From Lepiota brunneoincarnata (lineage: Eukaryota > Basidiomycota > Agaricomycetes > Agaricales > Agaricaceae), in assembly GCA_023014365.1 (NCBI GenBank), contig JAEBUN010000037.1, positions 62,001-126,000 on the forward strand: a stretch of 64,000 nucleotides of DNA, in the 5' to 3' direction. The position numbers were made by a program, and so were the translations under genes. The notes below the pieces were generated by a model. The model saw only the letters and a list, made by a program, of their open reading frames with translations. It was not told the DNA's origin and did no database searches. How positions within the stretch are numbered: the stretch's first letter is position 1; each line of letters opens with the position of its first letter. Positions 1-8,686 of this stretch are shown here, in pieces.

Positions 1-1
1 G

Positions 2-1789
2 ACCTCGTCCCAATCTGTCCCCCTTGCGAAACCGCACATCTCCTTGATAAACGCTCCTGCCTTTATCCGTGCTGCCAAGCTCCCTGGCTCCCAACAATTC
101 CGAATCAATCTTTCCGCCGCCTCCGCATCGGCCGCGTCCTCTTCTGTCTCCAAGGAACCGCCTGACCTCTCGTCTATCCCCGAGGAATACCACGAGTTCG
201 CTGACGTTTTCAGTAAATCGCGTGCTGACACACTTGCTCCACACCGCCCTTACGACCTCCAGATTAACCTAGAGGATGGCGGTCAGCCTCCGGTCGGTAC
301 CATTTACTCTCTTTCACAATCGGAGCTTGGAGCTCTACGTGATTTTATTGACGAACATTTATCTATTGGTTTCATCCGCCCCTCCACTTCCCCTCATGGA
401 GCCCCGGTCCTCTTCGTCAAGAAAAAGGACGGCTCCCTCCGCTTATGCGTTGATTTTAGAGGTCTCAACCGTATCACCAAGAAGGACCGCTATCCCCTTC
501 CGCTCATCTCCGACCTCTTAGACTCCCCTCGCAAAGCTCGCGTATATACCAAGATCGACCTCCACCACGCCTACCATCTTGTCCGCGTTGCTGACGGCGA
601 CGAATGGAAGACCGCCTTTCGGACCCGCTACGGCTCCTTCGAATGGATGGTTATGCCTTTCGGCCTCACCAATGCCCCCGCCACCTTCCAGCGGTTCATG
701 AACGATATATTCAAGGACATGCTCGACGTCTGCGTTACTATCTACCTTGACGACATTCTGATATACTCCGACAACCATAGTATCCATCGTGACCAAGTCA
801 AGGAGGTCCTCAAGCGGCTCCGCCAACACGGTCTATACGCCCGCCCTGACAAATGCCAGTTCCACTCTGACACAGTGGAATATCTCGGCTACATTCTCTC
901 CCCCGACGGCCTCCGAATGGACCAATCTAAAGTCAAGACCATCCAGGAGTGGCCTGAGCCTAAGAAAGTCAAGGACATCCAGTCCTTCTTAGGCTTCGCC
1001 AATTTCTACCGTCGCTTCATTCACGGATACTCCGACATCGTCGTTCCGCTCACTCGCCTCACCCGCAAAGACGTGAAGTGGAATTTTACTGATGGTTGTC
1101 GCGAGGCCTTTAACTCCCTGAAGGAAGCATTTATCTCCGCCCCCGTCCTCACTCCTTGGGTCCCCGACGCTCAGATCATTGTCGAGACCGACGCCTCCGA
1201 CTACGCCCTTGCGGCAATCCTCTCTATCGTCACCGACGATGGGGAGGTCCATCCCGTTGCATTCCATTCCCGCACCTTTAACACGGCCGAACTCAACTAT
1301 GACACTCACGACAAGGAACTCCTGGCGATATTCGAAGCCTTTTGCATCTGGCGGCACTATCTCGAAGGTGCCCCCCTTGCTATTGATGTGGTCACTGACC
1401 ACAAGAACCTCGAATACTTCTGCACCACCAAGATCCTGACTCGCCGCCAAGCTCGTTGGTCCGAGTTCCTATCCCAATTCCACCTCGTCATCCGTTTCCG
1501 ACCCGGCCGCCTCGGCACCAAGCCTGACGCCCTAACTAGACGATGGGACGTCTACCCTAAAGGGGGGAATAGCGACTATGCATCGGTCAACCCGCACAAC
1601 TTCCGGCCTGTGTTCACTCACGAACAGCTCGCGGCCTCCGTCCGTGCCACCACTCTTTACGCCCCTTCCCTTCGCGCAGCTGTAGTCATGGACCTCGATC
1701 AGCTACACCGCGATATTCTCGCCGCCCCTACCAGCGGATCCGACCGCTTCCACCCATCTTGCCAGCCCAGAAGGCCGTTGGTCAGTTAA
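2..1789 (+). CDS. Ty3/gypsy pol, RT-RNase H part (partial, frameshifted at 3' end)
   Basis: The frame is open from base 2 with no start, so it continues from the left. Visible in order: an N-terminal linker ending the protease region; reverse transcriptase with RLCVDFRGLNRI near residue 145, MPFGLTNAPATFQRFMNDIF, and the catalytic YLDD box (IYLDDILIYS) near residue 240; the connection motif FLGFANFYRRFI; and RNase H starting at ETDASDYALAAIL. It copies element RNA into DNA inside virus-like particles. The frame stops at 1787-1789. The integrase zinc-finger sequence continues at once in the next frame (SPEGRWSVNDKGFLLLDDRI), so a single frameshift lies at roughly 1725-1760. This could be a decay mutation or an assembly indel; I favour decay because a programmed shift there would be odd. 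Confidence 0.9.
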   Translation, partial: TSSQSVPLAKPHISLINAPAFIRAAKLPGSQQFRINLSAASASAASSSVSKEPPDLSSIPEEYHEFADVFSKSRADTLAPHRPYDLQINLEDGGQPPVGTIYSLSQSELGALRDFIDEHLSIGFIRPSTSPHGAPVLFVKKKDGSLRLCVDFRGLNRITKKDRYPLPLISDLLDSPRKARVYTKIDLHHAYHLVRVADGDEWKTAFRTRYGSFEWMVMPFGLTNAPATFQRFMNDIFKDMLDVCVTIYLDDILIYSDNHSIHRDQVKEVLKRLRQHGLYARPDKCQFHSDTVEYLGYILSPDGLRMDQSKVKTIQEWPEPKKVKDIQSFLGFANFYRRFIHGYSDIVVPLTRLTRKDVKWNFTDGCREAFNSLKEAFISAPVLTPWVPDAQIIVETDASDYALAAILSIVTDDGEVHPVAFHSRTFNTAELNYDTHDKELLAIFEAFCIWRHYLEGAPLAIDVVTDHKNLEYFCTTKILTRRQARWSEFLSQFHLVIRFRPGRLGTKPDALTRRWDVYPKGGNSDYASVNPHNFRPVFTHEQLAASVRATTLYAPSLRAAVVMDLDQLHRDILAAPTSGSDRFHPSCQPRRPLVS

Positions 1790-3158
1790 TGATAAAGGTT
1801 TCCTCCTCTTAGACGACAGAATCTACGTCCCTGACGCCGACAATCTCCGACTTCGGATCCTCCAGTACAAGCATGATCACGTCCTAGCCGGCCACTTCGG
1901 TCAGAATAAAACGCTGGAACTCATCCGGCGCGAATACACCTGGCCTAGCGTCCGCACCTTCGTCAAGGATTTCTGTAAGTCTTGCGTCACCTGTATGAGG
2001 TCTAAACCCCAGCGCCATCGCCCCTACGGTCTCCTTAAGCAACTCCCCATCCCCGAACGCCCTTGGAATTCAATCTCCATGGACTTCATCGAAAAACTTC
2101 CCGCCTCCTCCGGCTATGACGCCATCCTGGTAATCGTTGACAGACTCACCAAGCAATCCCTCTTCATCCCGACTTATGATACCGTCACCTCCTCCGACCT
2201 CGCCCGCCTATTCGTCCTCCACGTCTTCTCCAAGCACGGCGTACCCGAACATGTTACCTCCGACCGCGGCTCCGAATTCGTCTCCCACTTCTTCCGCTCA
2301 TTGGGACAAGCCCTTGACATGAAGCTACATTTCACCTCGGGCTACCATCCAGAAGGCGACGGACAAACGGAACGCACCAACCAGACCCTCGAACAATACC
2401 TTCGGGTCTACTGTAACTACCAACAGGACAATTGGTCCGAATTACTACCACTAGCCGAGTTCGCTTACAACAACGCTCCTAGTGCCACCACCGGTATCTC
2501 CCCGTTCTTCGCTAATAAAGGATACCATCCGAACATCACAGTTCATCCTGAACGCGATCTCGCCTCCGCTCGGGCCCGCCATTTTGCTGTTGACCTCGAC
2601 GACCTACACACCACCTTGAAGTCCGAAATAGCGCTAGCCCAGCAACGTTATCAGACCTCCGCCGACGCCCGCCGACTCCCCGCCCCGGACTTCAAGGTTG
2701 GGCAAAAGGTATTCGTGAAAGCCCAATTCTTCCGCACCACCCGTCCCTCCAAAAAACTCTCCGAAAAGTACCTTGGGCCTTATGAGATCATTGCACAAGC
2801 AGGTACTCACTCCCTTACACTCCGACTTCCCGACTCCATGCGTGGAGTACACCCAGTCTTCCATGTTTCCATGCTCGAACCAGCCACACCTAACACCATA
2901 CCCGCCCGATCGGATCCGCCGCCCGCGCCGGTTTCCATTGACGGTGAACCAGAATACGAGATTGCCCGCATCGTCGACTCTAAGATCGATCGGCGCCGCG
3001 CGTGCAAGCTCCTCTATAAAGTCATCTGGTTAGGTTACGAAGACACTGAAGAAGAGTCCTCGTGGTTGCCAGCCACCGAGCTTGAACATGCTATAGATCT
3101 CGTAGAGGCTTTTCATTCCTCTTACCCTGCAAAGCCTGGTCCTCTTCACTCACTTTGA
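1743..3158 (+). CDS. Ty3/gypsy pol, integrase and chromodomain part
   Basis: This continues pol in the frame after the 1725-1760 shift. It opens with the integrase H2C2 zinc-binding domain (HDHVLAGH, then CVTC), then the DDE core: the first Asp in MDFIEKLP, the second in TSDRGSEFV, the Glu in GDGQTERTNQ. A C-terminal chromodomain begins near EYEIARIVDSKI and runs through YKVIWLGYEDTEEESSW. The first Met in this frame is at 1995, but homology starts well upstream, so 1995 is not a real start. The integrase inserts element DNA; the chromodomain is known in chromoviruses to steer insertion to marked chromatin. The stop is at 3156-3158. No internal stops are seen. Confidence 0.88.
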   Translation, partial: TASTHLASPEGRWSVNDKGFLLLDDRIYVPDADNLRLRILQYKHDHVLAGHFGQNKTLELIRREYTWPSVRTFVKDFCKSCVTCMRSKPQRHRPYGLLKQLPIPERPWNSISMDFIEKLPASSGYDAILVIVDRLTKQSLFIPTYDTVTSSDLARLFVLHVFSKHGVPEHVTSDRGSEFVSHFFRSLGQALDMKLHFTSGYHPEGDGQTERTNQTLEQYLRVYCNYQQDNWSELLPLAEFAYNNAPSATTGISPFFANKGYHPNITVHPERDLASARARHFAVDLDDLHTTLKSEIALAQQRYQTSADARRLPAPDFKVGQKVFVKAQFFRTTRPSKKLSEKYLGPYEIIAQAGTHSLTLRLPDSMRGVHPVFHVSMLEPATPNTIPARSDPPPAPVSIDGEPEYEIARIVDSKIDRRRACKLLYKVIWLGYEDTEEESSWLPATELEHAIDLVEAFHSSYPAKPGPLHSL

Positions 3159-3227
3159 GTTACTGACCACACATCGCACCAAGAAACAACCATGTATTAA
3201 ACAAACCAAAAAAACAACCCCGTACAA

Positions 3228-4304
3228 CTACCTATCGGTGTCGTCTCCAGAGAGCCCGGGCGACCCATTCACTTCTTCCATCAAATCCTGCACCTCCTCC
3301 TCCGAAGCGGGCCCGACACCCCCCTCCGAACCCTCCGTCTCCGAAAAATTTCCACTCGACCAATTTCCGTCCACCTGAGCCTCCCAACGCCGTAGTTGCT
3401 CATAGCGGCCAGCAAGCGACCCCATCTTGTCGACCTTTTCCCCCAACCGAGCGATGGACCGCTCAATTCGCACCTCCAGGATGTAGATTTTCTTGACGGT
3501 CTCCTGGTGCCTTTCTTCGATGAGCCGTTTCAACTCTACAAGGTCCATCAATTGGCATCCATCATAATACAGGATTCCTTACTCACCTTCGAATTGCTGG
3601 CCCGACAAACCTCCGGCTCCGCTCGGCTCCGTCTCTTCTTGACCCCCGCATCGTTTCTTCATTTTGCTACACCGTCGGCAACTCCTAGTGTTGCTGGGGC
3701 CTTTGTCAGCAATTATCATCGTAGAAACTCTTGTATTTACTTACCCGCCGGCAATCTCGCACCGGACCTCATCCCGCTGACATCTCCAGCACGGGTTATC
3801 GCCTCCAAATACGTGTTTGTTGCCCCGCCGCGGGGCCGCCCTCGCCTTTCCTTTTCCCTTTCCCTTTACCTCCGAACCTTCGGAGTCCTCCTCCTCTTCG
3901 TCCCTCGCCGCGTCATCGCCCGTGTAATTCGGGTCGGACTCTTCATGGTCGACTTCCATAGGCTGCTCCGGCAGGCGGCTAGATGAAGCCGTCGTAGTCA
4001 TCGCGACGAGTCGGGCCCGGATCGCCCGACGTTCATCCTCAGCAGCTTCCTCTTGCTGTCGCCTGATCTCTTCCGCCCGTCGCTCCCTTGCCCGCTCCTC
4101 CACTTGCCGTTGACGCAGTTCAATCATCCGTCGCCGTTCTTCCTCTTGGCGCTCTACCGCCAATCGTCGTTCCTCCTCTCGCCGTTCCTCCTCTTCCAAC
4201 CTCTCGATCTCCAGCCGCATCCGCTCCTCCTGCTCCGCCTTTTCCCTCAGTAACTGCGCCTTGCGCTCCGCCGCGGTTGGTTGTCGAGACGATTGGCTGC
4301 TCAT
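3228..4304 (-). CDS. Antisense coiled-coil protein with Gal4-type Zn2Cys6-like cluster, carried in the gypsy element
   Basis: Proposed three-exon gene on the strand opposite pol. Exon 1 is 4304-3745, intron 1 3744-3694 (51 nt, GTAAGT..CAG), exon 2 3693-3587, intron 2 3586-3536 (51 nt, GTGAGT..TAG), exon 3 3535-3228. The phases agree and give 324 residues. Residues about 10-110 are a Glu/Arg-rich coiled coil; an acidic stretch and a Lys/Gly basic patch follow. The cysteines only line up after splicing: CWRCQRDEVRC, then CRRCSKMKKRC, with spacing C-x2-C-x6-C-x9-C-x2-C-x6-C, which fits the fungal Zn(II)2Cys6 pattern. A second helical stretch and an acidic tail finish the protein. A TATA-like box lies about 50 bases upstream. 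DNA binding is inference from the cysteine pattern; the role in the element is unknown. Confidence 0.7.
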
Positions 4305-4352
4305 GGTGGTAGGAGGTCAAGTTGTGTATTTCCGGACCAAACCAGTTCGCCG

Positions 4353-4360
4353 GTTTTTAT
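4353..4360 (-). promoter_or_regulatory. TATA-like box for the antisense gene
   Basis: On the minus strand the sequence reads TATAAAAA, about 50 bases upstream of the ATG at 4304 of the antisense zinc-cluster gene. It lies between that gene and the polypurine tract/LTR, so the gene could have its own promoter rather than relying on the LTR. Position and sequence are seen; promoter function is inferred. Confidence 0.45.
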
Positions 4361-4436
4361 ACTCGGGCGGATGTCTTCCGATGGACCCGGTCTGGACCGC
4401 CTAGGGCCTCGAGGCTCGGCCCTAAAGGGGGGGCAC

Positions 4437-5089
4437 TGTCATATCCATGCCAACTATAAGTCTAATCACTTAAACTTCGGCTTCTCGACTCCACGTGTGT
4501 TCCACACAACAACCCTCTGCCCTCCGACTCGGCCCCGACTCACTCCGACCGCAACCCACTGCCCTGATCACGCGACCACCTCCACACGTGCCGTGGTCAC
4601 CTGAACCTCGCTGTCTCTATTTCCCCGTCTCCATTTCCCGTCCGTAGTCAAGATACGTTACCAGTCTCCATATCCGTACCGGTCTCCATTTCGTTTGTAA
4701 TCCGTTTGTAACCATATGGGTCTCCGCTTCACTCCGCACGTAGTCAGTACGAGTCATAGTTCGTAAGGCCAGTAGTATATATACCGTAGGTACTTGGCTT
4801 GTACTCCTCAGTCTGATAATCGAATCGAGCAGCGGACCAGCTCCCTGTTCCATATCCTCTCCTCTCTCCTGCCTCGCTCCGCTTTGGCTCCGACTTCCTG
4901 AAATACGGACTAGGACAGTAGGAGGGCACAGCACATAAGCTGAGGCCGCAAGTCCAACCCTCCGCCCGACGTACTCCGCCTCGGTCCCGAAGTCTACGTA
5001 CTGACTTCGCCCTGTCCCCCGGTTACCTTATACCAAGGATACCACCCCGACCCTCCGCTTCGGTCCCGACCCGCACCGGCTCTAACATT
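4437..5089 (+). repeat. Probable 3' LTR of gypsy element 1
   Basis: It starts TGTCATATCC directly after the polypurine tract. It has a TATA-like run (TAGTATATATACCG near 4771) and CT-rich stretches, as expected for an LTR promoter. The end is placed at CTAACA near 5089 because LTRs usually end in CA. The 5' LTR is outside the window, so neither boundary can be checked by alignment and no target-site duplication can be read. Confidence 0.5.
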
Positions 5090-5462
5090 TAGCTACATTC
5101 CCATGTCACTATGAAACCATCAGTAGTGTACATCAGAAGGACTATTATTACCATATGCCTCATGTTTCTTATCTCTGACTCATAGTTACCCTGGTCTGGA
5201 CCATTATAGTAGGAGTACAGCCACACTTAGAAGTATATAAGGATACAGTACAATACCTTGTATCCTTATCTTAGTGTTATAAAGTTCTTGCCTCCTATAC
5301 CTCTTTGCCATAACTGGCTGGATTTATAGTGCTCCGTCATCTCCAAGTCACGCATAGTAGGACAGGACCAAGTCTGTATAGACATCCTGTGTCGAACCCC
5401 GTGCTACTCAAGAGCAAACCCCTAACCTGGGTAACAAAAAGGGTGAAGAGGGTGATGAAGCG
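5090..5462. other. Non-coding segment between two retroelements
   Basis: No ORF is supported. It holds a TATA-like AGTATATAAGGATA (about 5232) and a GCCATAACTGGCTGG stretch (about 5307), which resembles GCCATAACTTGGTG near 11,985. Both may be ends of LTRs from related elements. No TSD pair was found, so this is left unassigned. Confidence 0.4.
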
Positions 5463-6671
5463 ATGATCATTGAAGGTGGCAAGTCAGGTGGAAAGCCTAA
5501 GAGAAGGCCAGGAAAGTGTTACAGTTGTGGGGAGAGTGGTCATTGGAAGCACAAATGTCCAAAGAGAAAAGGAAAAGGAGAAGGAGCAGCCCCTACAACA
5601 AACAAACAGACACCTGCAAAGCCCACCACTGCAAATGTGGCCATGGATGACTTCAATGATGAATCACTTGCTGTCAAAGTGGGAGAAATCTCTGAAGAGC
5701 CAGATAGAATCATCAGTGAGGATGATGATGATGGGGATTGGATTCCCCAGGTGGCCATTAGCATGGAGTGTGGAGAGCTTGAGGGGGAGTGTTTCCTAGA
5801 GTCAGATGAGGAGGCTGAAGGAATCTGCATGGCATTTGATGATGAAATTATTGTTGGACAGGCAGAAATGACACCCACCTCAACTTGCATCAAGATCATA
5901 GACTCTGAGACACCACGTCACATATCCCCATACAGAAATGCTTTCGAAAATTTCCAAGCAATTGAGCCAAAACCACTATGAGCTGCAGATAAACAGAGCT
6001 TTAATGCGACTGGAAAAGGGGAGATGGTTCTGGAAGTACCAAATGGAGCTGTTAGCTTGCAACTGTGAATCCATGAAGTCCTCTATTCTCCCGAGGCAGG
6101 CTACACATTAATCTCTATTGGATGTCTCGACAATGCTGGCTTCACCACTACTTTTGGAAATGGCAAATGCATCATCCAGGATCCTGGGGGTGCACACATG
6201 GCCAAAATCCCCAAGAATGAGTGCAGTTTATATTGCCTAGTCAAGGAAGTTGAGCCAGAAGCCAATGCCATGGGAGAACCACTTACCCTCAACATGCTAC
6301 ACTGCCACCTTGGCCACATAGCACCAGCAGCTGTCAGGAAGCTCATACAGGATGGGATGGTGACAGGATTGAAGCTGGAACCAGGTGGAGAAGTAGACTT
6401 CTTCTGCGAGTCTTGTGTATCAGCAAAATCAACTCAGCTACCAATTGCAAAACAACGGCAGGGTGAACATGCTACATCATTTGCCCAGGAGGTCCACTCC
6501 GATTTATGGGGACCTGCCAAGGTCGAGACAAAAAGGGGAAGGAAATATTATGTTACCTTCACCGATGACTTCTTGCAATGGACCCATGTTGAATTTCTCA
6601 CAAATAAATTAGATACCTTTGATACCTACAAGTGTTTCAAGGCTTGGTGCAAGACCCAATTTGGTGCCCGC
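5463..6671 (+). pseudogene. Ty1/copia gag C-terminus, protease remnant and N-terminal integrase (broken)
   Basis: The first reading segment (5463-5981) has a CCHC zinc knuckle, CYSCGESGHWKHKC, then a Lys-rich and an acidic region. It ends in a degenerate protease site: IDSETPRHISPYRNAF stands where copia proteases have D-S-G-A-T-S-H, so the active-site Gly-Ala is lost. A stop at 5981 and a frame change follow. From 6198 the frame has the GAG-pre-integrase domain (LHCHLGHI, then CESC) and the integrase start (VHSDLWGPAKV with the first catalytic Asp). It breaks off at KTQFGAR, where foreign sequence is inserted. This is a dead copy. Confidence 0.8.
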
Positions 6672-7974
6672 TGATACACCGATTTCACGCCTATACATGA
6701 ATTCTGAACTCTGGAACAATTCTCTACATAGAATCATTGGCTATATCATTAAAGAACTCTATAGAGGATTGGTACTATGTCCCATAGTAGCCAGTTTGAC
6801 CAAACTGAGGATATTCGAGCCTTGGAAGTGTTCAAACCAGCTCATTATCACTAAGCTTAGTGAACCAAGCTATCAGAACGCTCTCTGGAGGGATTCCAGA
6901 CTCTACATAGCCTATTGAGTATACTTTGGTCGCATCCAGGGACCTTATGAGCAGTTTTCTGATGAACTCAGATTTGTTGGAACCTAAAGAATGTACATAG
7001 CGGCTGTCACAGGTGTATTACACCCATAGTGAGCCCAATAATGATGACCAGACCACGGAACAGAATGTCCAACGTTTAGGAGGTGACACCCAATGCCCAA
7101 AACCCTAGACATATCAAAGACTCATAATTAACAAGTGCTTTGTGGGTCCCAGCACCTTGGCATATTGCCTGACTGAGATTAATTACAATGGATTAAGGGA
7201 TTGTCCATACACCATACATTCCAATCATAATTGATCTGGAGGCTTAATGCACTTGTGTGGATGCAGAATAATGCAGACAGGCATGGAACACATCTGGCTG
7301 GATTGCCATTCATCAATCAGAGAAAAACCCATAACCCAGGGCAAGGTAGAAATGCTGCTGAACCTTCCAAAATATTCTGCAGTACCTGTAACAATTAAGC
7401 TTATTGTTTTCTATTTCATATTTACTATCTCTCATATGTATCTAAAGAATATAAATATGGTTGCACTTATTTGTGGAGAAGCAAGAGGTCTCACCCCTGC
7501 TTCCACATGCAAGTCTGCAAGCTGTGATCAAGAACAGTTTCAGAGGACTATTTAGTGTGCATTGTTAAGTGTGATTTCTTCAGTTGTCAACCAACCCAGA
7601 GACAGAGACAGAGAACAGAGTCCAGAGTTTAGAGTTCCAGAGTGCTAGAGACAGAGATAGAGACAGAGAACAGAGTTCAGAGACCAGAGACCAGAGACTA
7701 GAGACCCCGCACTTTGAATTGACAGGGATTGTCCTTTCACTGTTGCACCATACAGCTAAGATAACTTCAATGGCTGTTTGTTAACCTCTAAAAACACTAT
7801 TCTCTTGAATTTTGCTATCAGAACGCACCCCCAGAACACCCTAAAAGACAAAACTGTTCATTATTTATCTCATACTACTTGTATTAACTTAAGCTTATTG
7901 AAATTCAACTAAGCTTAGTGAGAACAAGCCCTTTATCTATATTAAAACCCATGAATATTTCCACCATTTCACCA
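6672..7974. mobile_element. Unidentified 1.3 kb insertion in the copia integrase
   Basis: Copia integrase homology stops at 6671 and resumes at about 7975 (IKTFHSDHGGEF), exactly where the protein should continue. The inserted 1.3 kb has no recognisable protein. It has a 14-base motif, ACTAAGCTTAGTGA, at about 6849 and 7909 (the first 12 bases are a perfect palindrome), a repeated GCTATCAGAACGC (about 6867 and 7815), and a purine-rich tract. I could not find clear inverted ends or a target-site duplication, so the class is unknown. Confidence 0.55.
7598..7706 (+). repeat. Purine-rich CAGAGA minisatellite
   Basis: Imperfect tandem repeats of units such as CAGAGA, GAGACAGAGA and CAGAGTT run for about 110 bases inside the 1.3 kb insertion. 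One strand is almost all purine. It is a simple-sequence tract with no coding role. Confidence 0.8.
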
Positions 7975-8629
7975 CATTAAGACATTCCATTCTGATCATG
8001 GTGGGGAGTTCACTGGGGATGTTTTTCAGTCCCACCTCAAATCCCGAGGCATGCAAATCAAGCTCACCATACATGATACTCCCTAACACAATGGTGTTGC
8101 CAAACACCGGAACTGCACTATCATTGAGCATGTTTGCACAATGAACCATGAACCCTGCTTACCAAAATACCTGTAGGTTGAGGGAGTATGACATGTTGTG
8201 TGGTTGATGAATTGGACTGGGACCAAGGCCATGGATAGCAAGACCCCTTTTGAAGTGGTATTTGCAAAGCAGCCAGACCTGCAGAGAGTACACAAGTGGG
8301 GTGAGGAGTGTTGGGTTCATCACCCTGGTGGAGACAAATTAGGGGACCAGACAAAGAAAGCTCAATGGCTCAGCTTTGATGATGAAAGCAATGGTATGAC
8401 TGGTGCTGTCCAAATCGAGCGTAACATCAGGCTCAGAAAGAATCTCGAGGGGGAGGAAAAGCCTACATACAAGATTCCCCCTGAACAGCCACCTGTCCCT
8501 CCTCCCACTGCCAAAATCCCCAAAATTCAACCTCCAGACCCTCCTCACCAAGCTGCTGAAAACCCCACTGAGTGTCCAACACATGTATGCAAACCTAGCC
8601 TGAAAGCTATAGAGATACTTGAGGGCTGA
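7975..8629 (+). pseudogene. Ty1/copia integrase core, second half (broken)
   Basis: It resumes the integrase interrupted at 6671, with FHSDHGGEF carrying the second catalytic Asp. In-frame stops occur (for example after IHDTP, where copia has P-Q-x-N-G) and the third catalytic residue region is eroded (HNGVAKHRN instead of N-G-x-x-E-R). From 8198 the frame is open, covering the end of the integrase and a Pro-rich linker to the reverse transcriptase. It ends in TGA at 8627-8629, which separates it from the RT frame although both are in the same phase. Confidence 0.78.
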
Positions 8630-8686
8630 GCTGTTACCGCCATTGAGGAGCTTGAATGGGCAGACATTCACTGCTTTGCAGCTGAA

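Larger units (their letters stand above)
1..5089 (+). mobile_element. Ty3/gypsy retrotransposon 1 (5' end outside window)
   Basis: The order reverse transcriptase, RNase H, integrase, chromodomain marks a Ty3/gypsy chromovirus-type LTR retrotransposon. The gag and protease part and the 5' LTR lie left of base 1. After pol comes a segment holding an antisense gene (3228-4304), then a polypurine tract (AAAGGGGGGG at about 4424-4433) directly before a TGTCAT start that I take as the 3' LTR (4437). The 3' end near 5089 is only a guess (a CTAACA end), because the partner LTR is not visible. The body is GC-rich and mostly open, so it is younger than the AT-richer elements to its right, but pol has one frameshift. 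Confidence 0.85.

Noticed and set aside
1725..1760. Programmed frameshift between RNase H and integrase of gypsy 1
   Set aside because: No slippery heptamer recognised, and gypsy elements normally shift between gag and pol, not here; decay or indel is simpler.
4088..4312. Plus-strand frames opposite the antisense zinc-cluster gene
   Set aside because: Pro/Leu-rich text of the kind produced opposite Glu/Arg-rich coiled-coil codons; no motifs.
7598..7706. Possible CRISPR-like array (regular short repeats)
   Set aside because: Units are 6-10 bases, imperfect and without spacers: a purine minisatellite.
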